A stretch of 64,000 nt of DNA from Piliocolobus tephrosceles (Eukaryota > Chordata > Mammalia > Primates > Cercopithecidae): assembly GCF_002776525.5 (NCBI RefSeq), contig NC_045443.1, positions 49,891,377 to 49,955,376 on the forward strand, given 5' to 3'. Position 1 is the stretch's first letter. Every line of letters begins with the position of its first letter. Shown piece after piece: positions 11,585-23,343 of this stretch. The notes under the pieces are model-generated. The model worked only from the letters and a program-made list of their open reading frames with translations, made no database searches and was not told where the DNA came from. A program made the position numbers and the translations under genes.

Positions 11585-11840
11585 AGGGGAGACCCTCCCT
11601 GCTTTACTCCCTGGTCTGAGTCAGATGCCCCTCCTTGTCTTCCCCCCATACCCTGTACTTTTTCCATCATGGCCCTGATGTAAAGTATACTTACCTGCTT
11701 ACTTGTCCATACCCCACCAGTCCCTGAGCTTCTTGAGGGCAAGGCTTGAGTCCTGCCCATTCTAAATTATCCTAAATGTCCAGCTCCTAGCATAGGGTAA
11801 GCACAGCACAAACGTGTAAACTGACTGATGACTGATGTCT
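11585..11840 (+). mobile_element. L2 LINE 3' fragment
   Basis: It carries the L2 3' layout: CCCTGAGCTTCTTGAGGGCAAG, then CCAGCTCCTAGCATAGGGTA before a short diverged end. Old and fragmentary. Confidence 0.55.
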
Positions 11841-11859
11841 AAGAATGCAAATACCTAAA

Positions 11860-12262
11860 ACCAGCTCCCACCCCAGCCCTGTGAATGAAAATCTTCAGAG
11901 GAATGGCTTGAGAGTTTGCATTTTTTTTTTTTTTGGAACGATTTTCTTTCTTTTTTTTTTTTTTTTTTTTTTATTATACTTTAAGTTCTAGGGTACATGT
12001 GCATAACATGCAGGTTTGTTACATATGTATATATGTGCCATGTTGGTGTGCTGCACCCATCAACTCGTCAGCACCCATCAATTCATCATTTATATCAGGT
12101 ATAACTCCCCAATGCAATCCCTCCCCCCTCCCCCTTCCCCATGATAGGCCCCATTGTGTGATGTTCCCCTTCCGGAGAGTTTGCATTTTTAACAAGCCCT
12201 CCAGGTCATTCTTATAATGCAGGATGTCTGGGAAGCCCTGGTCCAGACCATGGCTGCACCAT
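11860..12262. mobile_element. MER5-like element interrupted by an L1
   Basis: The left part (CCTGTGAATGAAAATCTTCAG to GAGAGTTTGCATTTTT) joins, across the L1, with AACAAGCCCTCCAGGTCATT and a GATGTCTGGGAAGCCCTGGTCC end, reconstituting a MER5-type order. The L1 target-site duplication marks the break. Confidence 0.6.
11926..12174 (-). mobile_element. 5'-truncated L1PA-type LINE insertion with target-site duplication
   Basis: The 3' end of a young primate L1 in reverse: T-tracts, TTATACTTTAAGTTCTAGGG, GTACATGTGCATAACATGCA and a CCATGTTGGTGTGCTGCACC segment. Only about 200 bases of L1 remain. The 16-base duplication GAGAGTTTGCATTTTT flanks it at about 11910 and at 12175-12190. Confidence 0.9.
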
Positions 12263-12659
12263 AGGGGCCAGGAGTAGGAGGATGGAGGATACTTGATGGC
12301 AGAATGAATGACACATGATGAGTTGCTGCTCTCACTGCCAAGAGCTCAGTGGACCCCCACTCCCATCAAACCCACCTCCACACCCAAACACATCACACAG
12401 AGCAAGACCAAATCCTCAGGTTGTTGTCTGTGTAGGAGATTTCACACATATGACAGGAGTGGGGGCACTGATTCTAGACTCCCTGAGAAATTGGTGGGGA
12501 GTCTATCTCCAGAATTCCAGCCAAATTGGCTGCGGGTACTCTTTCTGAGTTTCTGGTTTCTGAACAGTCCAGTCTAGGAGAGAGGATTGATCTGAAAACC
12601 TGGGAACCACCATGAGTTGAGCAACTTCAAGAGCTCTGCAGCTAATTCTCAGCTCTCTG

Positions 12660-12890
12660 CTCTGCAGCTTGTCTGGCATCAGATCCCAGATCCACTATCC
12701 ACCAGCTTTTAGGCCTTGGACAAGTTACTTAACTTTTATGTATCTCATTCATCAACTGTAAAATGGAACTAAGAATGGCAAGTACTTCATGGGGTTGTGG
12801 TAAGCATTAAACAAGTTAAGTAAATATAAAATGCTTAGCCCAGTGCTTGACACATAGCAAGCACTGTATGTTTAGCTACTGCCAGTACTC
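12660..12890 (+). mobile_element. MIR SINE
   Basis: It contains CTTGGACAAGTTACTTAAC, CATCAACTGTAAAATGGA, GGTTGTGGTAAGCATTAAA and GCCCAGTGCTTGACACATAG, in MIR order. Confidence 0.8.
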
Positions 12891-13189
12891 TATTTGGGGG
12901 AATGGGGAAGCGATAACGTGTTTGGCCCTGGCTGTTCTCAAGACAACTTTGCATCCCTAAGAAGCTCACTAAAAAAGAGTGAGACCTATACTGAAAATAG
13001 TTGGGTTGGGTGACCTTGGGCCACGATTTAACGTAAGTCTGTGTTCTAATCTGCCAAACCCTTTCCTACCTTACTGGTTTGTGGTGAGACTTGCAGGATA
13101 ATGTAAGTGAAAGTCCTTTGAAAATCACAAAATTCCACACAGGAGTAAGATAGCTGTGGCCTAACAGAAAACAGAAAACCTGTCATTAT

Positions 13190-13345
13190 GGAATTCCAAA
13201 GGTTCAATTCCTGGGTTCAAATCCTATGTCTACCTCTTACTATGTAGTGACCTTGGACAAGGTACTTGACTTCTCTCTCTCGTTTGTAAAAGGTGGCTTT
13301 GATCCTACTTGCAGGATTGTTTTGAAATTTAAATACATAGTATTC
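13190..13345 (+). mobile_element. MIR SINE, diverged
   Basis: TTCAAATCCTATGTCTACCT, GTGACCTTGGACAAGGTACT and GGATTGTTTTGAAATTTAAA follow the MIR layout. Confidence 0.65.
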
Positions 13346-15234
13346 AGCAATATGTGTTTGGATTTTTAAATTAACATCATTCATCCACAGATAATCCAGG
13401 AAGAGGATTTCATGTTGAGTTCTTCTGTGAGACATTTACTCCACCCACCAATTGAATGACAGCTCCCCCAGTAAGGTCTTTCCTCATATTCTCTGGATCC
13501 TTTAAAAGCAGATCACGTGCCCTTCCTGGAAAGAAAGCTGAGCCAGGCTCAGCCGAAGCTCCAGGTGAGAGCCCAAAGCAAACAGGAACAGACTTAAGTG
13601 TCTCTGATTCCCTTCCCTCCCTTGGCTGCAGTGCTGAGGTGGTGAGTGGCAGCCTCTGACGTGTGGCTCGCCTCTGCCACCCTGGCATAAGCTAGAGAAG
13701 CGTGGTGGAAAAAGGTGATGTACAGATCACAAAAGCACGGGCTTGGGCTGGGTCGCCTAATCCATGTCGCCTGAGCCTGCCAAAGCATCACCTTGTTTAT
13801 CAGATGGGGATTGTCTTCTCAGCAGTTGAATGGAGCTGCTGGAAATACCCAGAGTTGCAGTCCTCAGCAACATTGCCCTTATTCACTGTAGGATCTTTCA
13901 GAACAGTATCTAAAGGATCTGCCCACTGCCAGCAATCTGAGTTCCAATCCCTCACCTGCTGGAACCTTCTGTGTAAAGCTTACCAGATGGCTGAGCACCC
14001 TGGATTTTTGTTTCCCCACCTATAAAATTGGGGGCACTAAAACCAAGTAGTTATTCCCTCTAACCAAATTGCTCTCTGGCAGTCAACTGCAGTGAGAAGA
14101 CTTCAGATTGCCTGTAACATAATTATGAGTGAAGGAATGCATCACCATGAGACAGTAGTCATTATCCTTGGTTAAAGTGGGCAGACGTCCCTCTGCACCA
14201 CCATCTGCTGAGGATGAGGGAGCTATGGCTGCTGCCTCTTTCTCCACGGAGGTTCGCAGATCCCATTTTCAAGATAATCACCAATTTGTTCTCAAAAATA
14301 AAAAACGGAATAATTAACGTTCTGGGTATGCTGCCCCTGGACTAGGAATTAGCATTCTTTTCTTGTTGAAATAAAAGCTTGTTGCTAATGAAGCAACTTT
14401 AACCAATGAACAGTAAAAATAATTACCATATAGAGCAAGATTTATAGTGAAAGTTTGATAAAGAGGCAAACATCTAAGTACAACTAAATCCTTATGTTAC
14501 TAAGGTCTTAGCTATTAGCAGTCACAATTTGTTCTGATTCTGGTCTTATCTCTACACTTGATTAAAACACACTCCAGCTCACCCCTAATTCTTTATCTGG
14601 TACTTGGATCTCTCCCAGGGCATATGTAAGGCAAAATTCTATCTCCCAAGATGGCCCTGAATAAAAGGTTCTGTGATTACATAAATTTGGGAAATGAAAA
14701 GTCTATGGCTCTTTCTTGGGATTTTAGTAAAGTTATTTAGCATATTAAAATCCCTAAGAAGTCCTATAGAAAATAATCTTTTTGCCTTAATTTAATCACA
14801 GCTTCCCAAATTTAGCAACAACATCTTTCTATCTTAACAACTGCTAACATGCTGTCAAGTATAGTCGGGAAACACTAGCCCAACTAGCCATCCAGGATGG
14901 ATGAGAATGTGCAGATAGGGGTTAAGGCATAAGGAGACATCCTCATCCCTGGAGAGGAAGCACTTGCTCCAAGTGAGATAGCAGGAAGCTGAGAGCAGAC
15001 TGAGGCGTGGGGTTGAAGATGCAGCAAGAAGGGCACTGGGGTGCTGCAAATTGGACAGGTTCTCTAAAGACCAGCTCTCCTGTCAATGAATATTTCTCAC
15101 CAGTAAATGGATTTGGCTGGATATTTCCAAAAACCATGGATCTTTCACAGGCATGCTGGATTTTCTGGAACTCAAATAACTGCATCTCCTCCTCTCTTCC
15201 CTTGCAGCTTGAAAGAGTGGAAAATATGGAAGCC

Positions 15235-15465
15235 TTGGAATTAGATGAGCCTGTGTTCAGATCCCAGCCTTGCCACTTTCCAGCTGCATGGCATCAGGCA
15301 AGGCGTTTTACCCTCTGGGCCTCAGTTTCCCATTCAGCAAATTGGAGTTAGCACAGCGTCCTCATGGAGTTGTAGTGGGAACTGTAGGAGGTAAAGTTGG
15401 AAAACCCTTACACGAGGCAGGTGCTCAACACATGACAGCTCTTGTGATGATGATGTCAATATAGG
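15235..15465 (+). mobile_element. MIR SINE
   Basis: TCAGATCCCAGCCTTGCCAC, CTCTGGGCCTCAGTTTCCC and GAGGCAGGTGCTCAACACAT match the MIR order. Confidence 0.75.
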
Positions 15466-15814
15466 AAGCCCTCCTAGAAGGTGTCAGATCGGAGGCTGAA
15501 GAGGAAGAAGGAGTTATAAGGGGTAGCCCAGTTTAGGGTCAAGGCAATAGTGAAGTCTTTGATTATTTTTGCAACAGGTTGCAAGGAATCACAGTGTCTA
15601 TATTGGGAATTACATAAAAGCCATTTTCCCATGTCTGGTCAAGCCATTTTTCCACTACAGGGCCTCATCAGTAATGCAATCTGTCAATCAACAAATACTT
15701 ATTGATCTGCTGCATACTTTCTAGAGGTGTGGGGACTATGTTTCAGTGAAAATAATTTCCTCTTTCAAATCTTAACTCCTATTGTCCATCTCTGAACAGA
15801 ATTTTAAAACTGCT

Positions 15815-16315
15815 AACATTGACTGCTTGACATATACAAGTCACTGACAGGTTGTTTATATGTATCGTTTTGAATTGTCACAAAAACTTTGCAAGGTAGG
15901 AATTTTCATTCACATTTTACAGATAAGGGCATGAGGTTAATTAACTTGCCTCAAGTCAATTCACTTGCAAGCTTGGATTTTTTTTTTTTTTTTTTTGGCT
16001 GGAGTGCAGTGGCGCAATCTCACAATCTCGGCTGACTGCAACCTCCGCCTTCCGGGTTCAAGCAATTATCCTGCCTCAGCCTCCTGAGTAGCTGGGATTA
16101 CAGGCACCCGCCACCACGCCCAGCTAATTTTTGTGTTTTTAGTAGAGACGGGGTTTCACCATGTTGGTCAGGCTGGTCTCGAAACCCTGACCTCATGATC
16201 CACCCACCTCGGCCTCCCAAAGTGCTGGAATTACAGGTGTGAGCCACCGTGCCTGGCCCACAAGCTTGGATTTTAATAAGACTGTCCAACCTCAAAGCCT
16301 GTCATAAATTCATGG
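15815..16315 (-). mobile_element. MIR SINE split by an Alu
   Basis: The left half (TTGTCACAAAAACTTTGCAA, CATTTTACAGATAAGGGCAT) and the right half after the Alu (TTTTAATAAGACTGTCCAAC, CTCAAAGCCTGTC) form one reverse MIR. Confidence 0.6.
15982..16260 (-). mobile_element. Alu (minus orientation) with target-site duplication
   Basis: The T-tract runs directly into GGCTGGAGTGCAGTGGCGCA, so the usual GAGACGGAGTCT segment next to the tail is missing. CAAGCTTGGATTTT is duplicated at 15968-15981 and 16261-16274. Confidence 0.9.
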
Positions 16316-16401
16316 ATGCTTTTCTTCTATTTAGACTTCAGCAAGTCAAATTACACCATCTCAAAGTGAAAAGTCCACTTTGACATGTAAAGAACCCACC
16401 C

Positions 16402-17077
16402 ATATTCTTTCTACCTGACTGCTGCATGATAGGTTGGATACCAGCCATGTGCAACCTACCATGCTGGCCAGGGTCACCAAGGTGCTGGTCAGGATAGTGT
16501 CTCAGGGACAGAACACATGGGTGTGCATGGAATTTGTAGATGACATGAGCTGCTCCATCATCTGCAATGTAAAAGGTGATGTCCTCACCCTGTTGGAGAA
16601 ACAGCAAGAGGCCAGGAGGTTGCACTTAGCTTGGCTGCTTGCTGGATCTTAGATGTTGCATTTGACCACTTGGCCCATGGGAATGATTTGCCACAATCTT
16701 CTTTTTTTCTTTTTTTTTTGAGACAGAGTCTCACTCTGTTGCTCAGGCTAGAGTGCAGTGGCACGATCAAGGCTCACTGCGACCTCCGCCTCCTGAGTTC
16801 AGGCGATTCTCCTGCCTCAGCCTCCTGAGTAGCTGGGATTAGAGGTACTTCCCACCACTCCCAGCTAATTTTTGTATGTTTAGTAGAAACAGGGTGTCAC
16901 CATGTTGGTCAGGCTGGTCTCAAACTCCTGACCTCAGGTGCTCTTTTGGGAGGCTTCGGCCTCCCAAAGTACTGGATTACAGGCGTGAGCCACCATATTT
17001 TGTTTTTGCTCGCCAAACGGGTAATCAAGATATACCTTTAAATAATACATTTGTGTTGCATGTTACAAAAAAAAATA
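16402..17077 (+). pseudogene. RPS28P: RPS28 processed pseudogene, interrupted by an Alu
   Basis: This is a reverse-transcribed copy of the ribosomal protein S28 mRNA. From 16434 the reading frame gives recognisable S28 pieces: DTSHVQPTMLARVTKVL, EFVDDMSCSII and NVKGDVLTLLEKQQEARRL. The start codon is TTG. Five codons are missing between NVKG and DVLTLLE (PVREG in S28 as I recall it), and the S28 stop codon is lost, with an out-of-place extension. The 3' UTR continues to about 16711, is broken by an Alu, resumes near 16995 and ends in TTTAAATAA and an A-tract at 17067-17077. No introns are present. AACCCACCC is duplicated at 16393-16401 and 17078-17086. It cannot make S28. A near-identical parent S28 gene is assumed elsewhere. 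Confidence 0.92.
16712..16996 (-). mobile_element. Alu (minus orientation) inside the RPS28 pseudogene 3' UTR
   Basis: A T-tract is followed by GAGACAGAGTCTCACTCTGT and ends at GGCGTGAGCCACCATA. RPS28-like 3' UTR flanks both sides, so the Alu arrived after the pseudogene. Confidence 0.9.
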
Positions 17078-17439
17078 AACCCACCCTTAGAATGTAATTG
17101 GTCAGATCTGCCTTGAAGCATCAACTTGTGCTGATGAAAATAGTTTTAAACTCTGTGAATTCCGTTTTGGTATCAAGGAGGAACACCCATCATTATCAAG
17201 GTATTCTCCTAATCAATCTCGATGGCTTCTCTGTCTGGAGATCAGAACTCCCAAGAGTTGAACTTGGGCCCACTCGCCATCACAGGGCCTCAGCTGTAGA
17301 AACCTCATCTGCTAATGTAGGAACTTCAGGTTTGGTTTCTGGCTCAAAATTGTGGAAGGTCGTTAGTCCACATACAAGGGAGGACATCCTAGAGTCCAAG
17401 AAGACACCAGCCAGCCCCGTTCAGCAGCATAGCACAGTA

Positions 17440-17625
17440 GTTACATGTGTACCCTTTGGATTTGGGGCCAGATCTGCCACTTCCCACCAGTCATGTCACT
17501 CTGCTTCTCCAAGCCAGTGTCCTAATTTAGAAAATGAGGATAATTGCAGCCTGCCTCCTATGGCAGTTGCAAAGGATGAAATGAGATGACATATGCAAAA
17601 TGCCCAGTGTATGACTTGCACTCGT
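17440..17625 (+). mobile_element. MIR SINE
   Basis: GATTTGGGGCCAGATCTGCC, CACTCTGCTTCTCCAAGCC, AGAAAATGAGGATAATTGCA and a GCAAAATGCCCAGTGTATGA end follow the MIR layout. Confidence 0.6.
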
Positions 17626-18221
17626 CACAAAAGTTAGTTGTTTAATCCAGTTGTTTTTGTTAAATATGTCAGGGCAGTAATTATCTTTAAGAGTCTACCC
17701 TATCCTTTTCAAAATCTCATTAACTTAGTGAAGCTCACAGTACCTGGCCTGCTATGTGCCAGGCGTTTTGCTGTTCACTGAGGAGCACAAAGATGAACAA
17801 GGCACAGCCATCCCTTTGAGTAACTTCTATTTTAATGTGGAGAACAGGCACTGAAACTTGTCATTTTAATATAATATGGCACATGATAAAAAGGGATAGA
17901 CAAAGTCCCATGGGAGTCCAGACAGATGCTCAGTGCCATGGAGGGTCTAGGAAGGCTTTCAGGAGGCGGTGCCTGGGTAATCCTCAGTGATGAGTGAGCA
18001 GGGCAAGTGGGTGAAGGTGGGATGAGCATTCCTGGCAGAGAACAGAGCATCAAAGGCACAAAGACGTGAGAAAGCCAGGTTGATGCGAGAACTGCAGGCA
18101 CCTTGTGGGCCATTTGCACAAATCTTGAAAGTCCCCACATAAGTCCACACCCTTTCCTTGGCTTGTTTCCTATGTCTTCATCCAGAATAAAAGGGCATTT
18201 CCATTTTAAAACAAACAAACT

Positions 18222-18509
18222 TAAGCCAGGCACAGTGGCTTATGCCTGTAATCCTTGCACTTTTGGAGGCCGAGGCAGGCAGATTGCCTGAGCTCACGAG
18301 TTCAAGATCAGCCTGGGCAACATGGTGAAACCCCGTCTCTACGAAAATAGAAAAAAAAAAAATTAGCCAGGTGTGGCAGCATGCACCTGTAGTCTCACCT
18401 ACTTAGGAGGCTGGGGCAGGAGAATCACTTGAACCCAGGAGGCAGAGGTTGCAGTGAGCTGAGATCATGCCACTGCACTCTAGCCTGGTGACAGAGCAAG
18501 ACTCTGTCT

Positions 18510-18557
<48 letters not shown>
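18222..18557 (+). mobile_element. Alu with a 47-base pure A tail
   Basis: It begins with GCCAGGCACAGTGGCTTATG and contains a full Alu, ending with CTCTGTCTC. The uninterrupted A-run is 18511-18557. Confidence 0.92.
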
Positions 18558-18559
<2 letters not shown>

Positions 18560-19756
18560 TCTACAAATACATACTTCCCTCAAATCCAGAAGAGTATCTA
18601 TTCAGTTCAACTGTAACCTGTATCACTGTGACTAAAGATCTTCTCCCAAGGAGAGAAGTGAATGAGACGACCTCTTGTTTGGCACAGCTTTCTCTGCAGT
18701 GGCACTGTGGACATTTGAGGCTGGCTATTTCTATGTTGAAGGGGGCTGGCTTGTGTGATGTGGGATGTTTAGTAGCAGCCTGGCCTCTACTGTTTAGATT
18801 CCAGTAGCACTCCCCCACTTGTGACAACCAAAAATGTAACCAGACATTGCTATATGTTCCCTGGGGAGCAAAATTGCCCCCACCAAGAGTCACAGCATTA
18901 GTTCTACCTAGAGTCACCTTCTCCTGCCACCGTCTTCTCTGGTGGTTGACGGAGCTGTCACCATTTGGTCTCATCACCATGGATTCCAAAAGTATCAGAT
19001 TCTCCCAGCACACCTCCATCAGTGGTTCCCTAGAAGAGCCAAGTCACCTTCAGCCTTCAGCCTGGGCTGGAAGTGTTGGTGGGGATTAGCTCTATCTTAG
19101 GCACAACAGAGAGGTGCGTTAGACAGCACGTGTGCTAGAAGGGCTTGTGAAGGATGTAGTGAAGATTCAGATAAAATGTGTGAAGAAGCATTTTCAGAAT
19201 TTAAGTGAGTTTTTCTCAATCATCCCAAGATTATCTCACGGTGCCCACATTTTTTGTCTTTGTCTTTGCATAGAGGGAGAATGCACATGGACTGAAGTTC
19301 TGAGAAGGCAGAGAGAAGGTGCAGTCCAAATCCCAGAAGGTGAGATCTCTGATGCTTGGCTAACAAACACTCCACCCAGTTCTAGGCAAAACAGAGAAGA
19401 ATCGTGTAGAGATTTACCTGCAAATTGCACAAAACTTTACATGCAAACCTTGATCATCAGCAGTCAAGTCTAGATTATCCATAGGCAAGCGCTGAACTAC
19501 TTTCAAATTCTTGTAGAAAACAATCCCCTGATTTCCTTAACTGAGCCTTTTGTAGATGTGACACTGCCACCATTGATACTTGCTCTGACCTGTAGCCTAT
19601 ATTCTCACAAAGATGTAGAAGGGAATCACCTGAAATCTAAAAACTCAACTTGGTCTTCCTAATGGGAAGTGAACCAGTGAGTCTGCAAGCTCTTAGAACA
19701 GGAAAACACTCTTTTGAGCATATCTTCTGTGGAAGACAGTGTGGGAGTGGTTGGAG

Positions 19757-19791
19757 GGGATAGATAGATAGATAGATACATAGATAGAATA
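19757..19791. repeat. (GATA)n microsatellite
   Basis: Short run of GATA units with one interrupting GATACATA. About eight units. Confidence 0.9.
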
Positions 19792-20229
19792 GGGTATAGG
19801 GTAGAAGTTGGTTCCTCTGTTTCATCGCAAGTGGATATACCTCTCCACACCCAGGAAAGAGAGATGTGGAAGAGAGAGCAAAGAAATTCTTGACAATTGG
19901 CCAAAGACCGCAAATCCCAGTTTAGGATCCAGGCTCACAAGTAGGCATTATTCAACAATCACTGTGAGCTCATTATGGGCAAAAGTATGCCTTAGAGGAC
20001 AGGAAAAGCATGGACAACACAGGACTCACTGACTACCTACTAGAAGAATGAAAAGTCTAGTCAAGTACAAGAAAGCAAACTCAAGCCCAGTGACTTAAGA
20101 GCACGGAAAAGTCAACATAGAATTGTGCAAAAAAACTATGCAAATGCTAAGGCAAAGGAAAAGAAGGAGCAATCAGAAGCAGGTAAAGTTCCCCGCAAGG
20201 GGATTTCGGCCTGGATTAGAAACAGTCAG

Positions 20230-20515
20230 GACCTGGCAGGGCATGGTGGCTCATGCCTGTAATCCCAGCACTTTGCGAGGCGGAGGCGGGCAGATCACCT
20301 GAGGTCAGGAGTTAGAAACCGCCCTGGCCAACATGCACTAAAAATGCAAAAATTAGCTGGGCGTGGTGGCTTGCACCTGTAATCCCAGCTACTCAGGAGG
20401 CTGAGGCATGAGAATCACTTGAACCCAGGAGGCAGAGGTTGCAGTGAACCGAGATAGTGCCACTGCACTCCAGCCTGAGTGACACAGGGAGATTCCATCT
20501 CAAAAAATAAAGAAA
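20230..20515 (+). mobile_element. Alu with target-site duplication
   Basis: Alu starting near GGCAGGGCATGGTGGCTCAT, with an internal deletion just before the CACTAAAAATGCAAAAATTA segment. GAAACAGTCAG is repeated at 20219-20229 and 20516-20526. Confidence 0.92.
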
Positions 20516-21229
20516 GAAACAGTCAGTGCTGGGCTGAGAATATCCAGCCAAGCATAGAGTTAACTCCTTGGGTCCCAGGTCCTGACACCAAGGTCACCTG
20601 CCCTGACTATTCCTCTGGAACAATGACACCTCCAAGAAATAGCCTCTCCGCCCCACTCCTCCTGTGCCAGGCTGTCCTTTAAGAAGCTGTATGGAGCCCC
20701 ACCCCACCACCTCACCACTAGTGGTTACTTAGGTAGCAGGGGTTCCTGTAAACCCCACAGGAGAAACAAGGCCAGTGAGCATAGGTCCAGGGAGGAACAG
20801 CAAAGGACAAAGGTCACTGTCTGAACATGAGACTGGAAACCAGTGTGCATAGTCCCCAGGAAGGCCAGGCCTGCTCTGGGCTTTCCTTGGAGCCAATTTA
20901 GAAACCCCCTGACTGCTCAAGTGGGGGCACGCTGAAGAACGTGGCCCAGGCTCCACCATCTGGTCGATTGTACTCCTGTCCCTGACTCTACATTCCAGTC
21001 CGCATTAGTTCTCAGCATGGGCCCTCTTCTCCACCCTCTCTCTGGAAAAACTCATTAGTTTCCATGGCTTTAAAATTCACCCTTAAGCTGATGATGTGCA
21101 GATGCGAGTGTCTAGCCCTGATGGGGCCCCCTTCTGAATCTACAGGCTCACATCTCACCTGGACGTCTCACGTGGCTATCTCATGAGCAGCTCCTGCTTG
21201 TCTAAAGCAGAGCTGAAGTTTCTCTCCAC

Positions 21230-21605
21230 ATCTATCCCGCCCTCCCACCCCTCCACTCACTTCAGTAAATGTCACCAACCACCCAAGTGCTCATACTGGG
21301 AAACTGGGCATCCTGATTGAATCTCCCCTTTCCCTTAACCTCCCCACTCCATCCAGTCCATTAACCAGTCCTGGCATTCATCCAACTCAGCCCCTAGTTT
21401 CATTTCTTTATATACTTCCCACAACTTAAAATTATTTTGTTCATTTGGTTTGCTTACTTTTTTTGTTGACTCCCTTACTAAAATGAGGGTGGGGTCAACA
21501 TCTCATTTCTTGCTCACCAATTCATCCCCAGAATTTAGTCCAGTTCCAGACAGAAAATAAACACTTAATGAATACTTGTTGAATGAGTGAAGGAAGGAAT
21601 TCAAT
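21230..21605 (+). mobile_element. L2 LINE 3' fragment
   Basis: CCAGAATTTAGTCCAGTTCC, AAATAAACACTTAATGAATA and TTGTTGAATGAGTGAAGG form the usual L2 3' end; the 5' limit is approximate. Confidence 0.6.
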
Positions 21606-22984
21606 GATAAAGACTTTGCCCAAGGTGAAGCAGCTGCCCCATGACTGGCCTGGCACAGTCCCATAGGGCCAACCCCCTAAACTGGGTCGGGCACTAAGCC
21701 TCCCCACCTATGTCTCCTACTTCTTTCCACAGAAGGATACCAACCAGAAAAAGTACCTTCCTACCCAAACGTGAAGTAACAGCTCCTAAATCCCACCTCC
21801 TTCAAAAAGTGGAACCAGCTGGATTTCCACACTGAATCTCTTCAACCGCCAGTTGCAGGTTTTCTTTATCTATCTGCCATTCGTCATCTCTAAAATAAAT
21901 TCAACCTTGTCCAAGGATGGAAATACTGCTTCCCTGGCCTGGCCTGACTACACATTTCTATTCCACAGCCTGTGTGTTCTCTCCGGGTGCCTGGGCAGTG
22001 TGGCATGCCTGGAAGGCATCCTCAAAGACAGTGTGGGGAAGTGGAAGGAGCTCTAGACTTGGGATGCGGGGCTTCATTCCCAGCTCAGGCATTCACATGC
22101 TATAAGACCCTAGAGGAGTCACCTTCCTCTCTGAGCCTCGGTCTTTTCATTTGGAAGCAAAAGCCTTGGACTCCTTGCTTCTGAGTCCTTTCGAGCAGTG
22201 ACCTTCTGGACAGCACTCCCATGGCCAACTAACACATTCTCAGAACTTCTTGGTGCAGGGCAGAGGCCAGGATGACAAGAACTCTCATGGCTGGTGCACA
22301 TACTTTCAGGCCCCAAGTGCATGCACAGTGCTTAGGTGCAGGGATGGGGGCCTCTGCAGGAAAGGCTGGATTCAAGGAAGCTAACAGGTTTTCCTTGCAA
22401 CTGAATTTCTTAGAAACTCTAATATGTGCTCCAAAAAGAAAAGATGTAATGGGCGTGGAACCTTTTATTGCAAGGTGTCTCAACGGAGTGGTGTTCCTGG
22501 GTCAGACTTTGAATAGGCTGCTCTGGGGAACCTCTCCATCCCTGGGCTTCCAGCAGCCCGCACTTTCCCGGAGCACTTTGATGGGGGCAAAGCTTTCAGG
22601 ATGTCAGCTGGATTGAGAATCAACACCAAGGGAAGAAACCCTCTGTCCCCAAGGCCCTCTTAGTTCCCCCACATGAGAGAAGGCAGGGAGGAGATAGATG
22701 TCTGCATGGCCCAGCCTTCACCACCAAGGACAGTGATGGTACACAGGGTACGCAGCATCCCGAGCAGAACCTCTCCCTCCCCACAGTGCTCACAGAATAG
22801 TGAACAACTGGATCCGCACAACGTACGAAGAAGACAAACTGCCTCTGTTTCAGAGGAAGAGTTCTGCAGCTACTCTGTGGATCACAGAGCCCACATGGGA
22901 GAGGCAGAGGCAGGGAGGCCAGGGAGGCGACCAGGGAGTTCAGTGCCCTGAGGAGAAAGACATGGAGCTAATACTCAGAGGCCC

Positions 22985-23343
22985 GGAGTGAAACAGTGCA
23001 CTTTATTGGCGAAAGACCGGAGGGGCGGAGGGGGCTGTATGCTATATACATCAGAGCTGTAGTGAACATCCCACCCAGGGAAGGGACCCCGGGACAGCAG
23101 AAGGTGGCGGCCTAGGCCACACCTGTACAATCACAGGCACAGGCTGGAGCCAGAGAGGGGAGCCTGAAATTCTCGTGACTGGGCTTGGCCAGGGATCTGG
23201 AAGGAGGAGCAAGAGGCCACCAACCTTCCAGCGTAGAGCCACGTTCTTGGGAAGCAAGGGGTGGCGCTGGTGGTGTTGCCGATATGGGGGCGTGGGGAGC
23301 GGAGGGGAAGCGCTGGGGTGGCTGTGATGCTGATGCGTACTCT
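22985..23343 (-). other. KRT3: KRT3 3' untranslated region with AATAAA signal
   Basis: The 3' UTR is about 360 bases long. A canonical AATAAA (minus strand) lies at 23007-23002, so cleavage is expected near 22985. This agrees with a short 3' UTR typical of type II keratins. Confidence 0.8.

Larger units (their letters stand above)
10851..22984. other. KRT76-KRT3 intergenic region
   Basis: About 12 kb without an expressed gene that I recognise. Identified contents are L2 (11.6-11.8 kb), a MER5-like element split by an L1 (11.86-12.26 kb), several MIRs, Alus at 15.98, 16.71, 18.22 and 20.23 kb, an RPS28 pseudogene (16.40-17.08 kb) and a GATA microsatellite at 19.76 kb. I see nothing classifiable in 10.85-11.58, 13.35-15.2, 18.56-19.75, 19.80-20.2, 20.53-21.2 and 21.62-22.98 kb. 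Confidence 0.6.
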
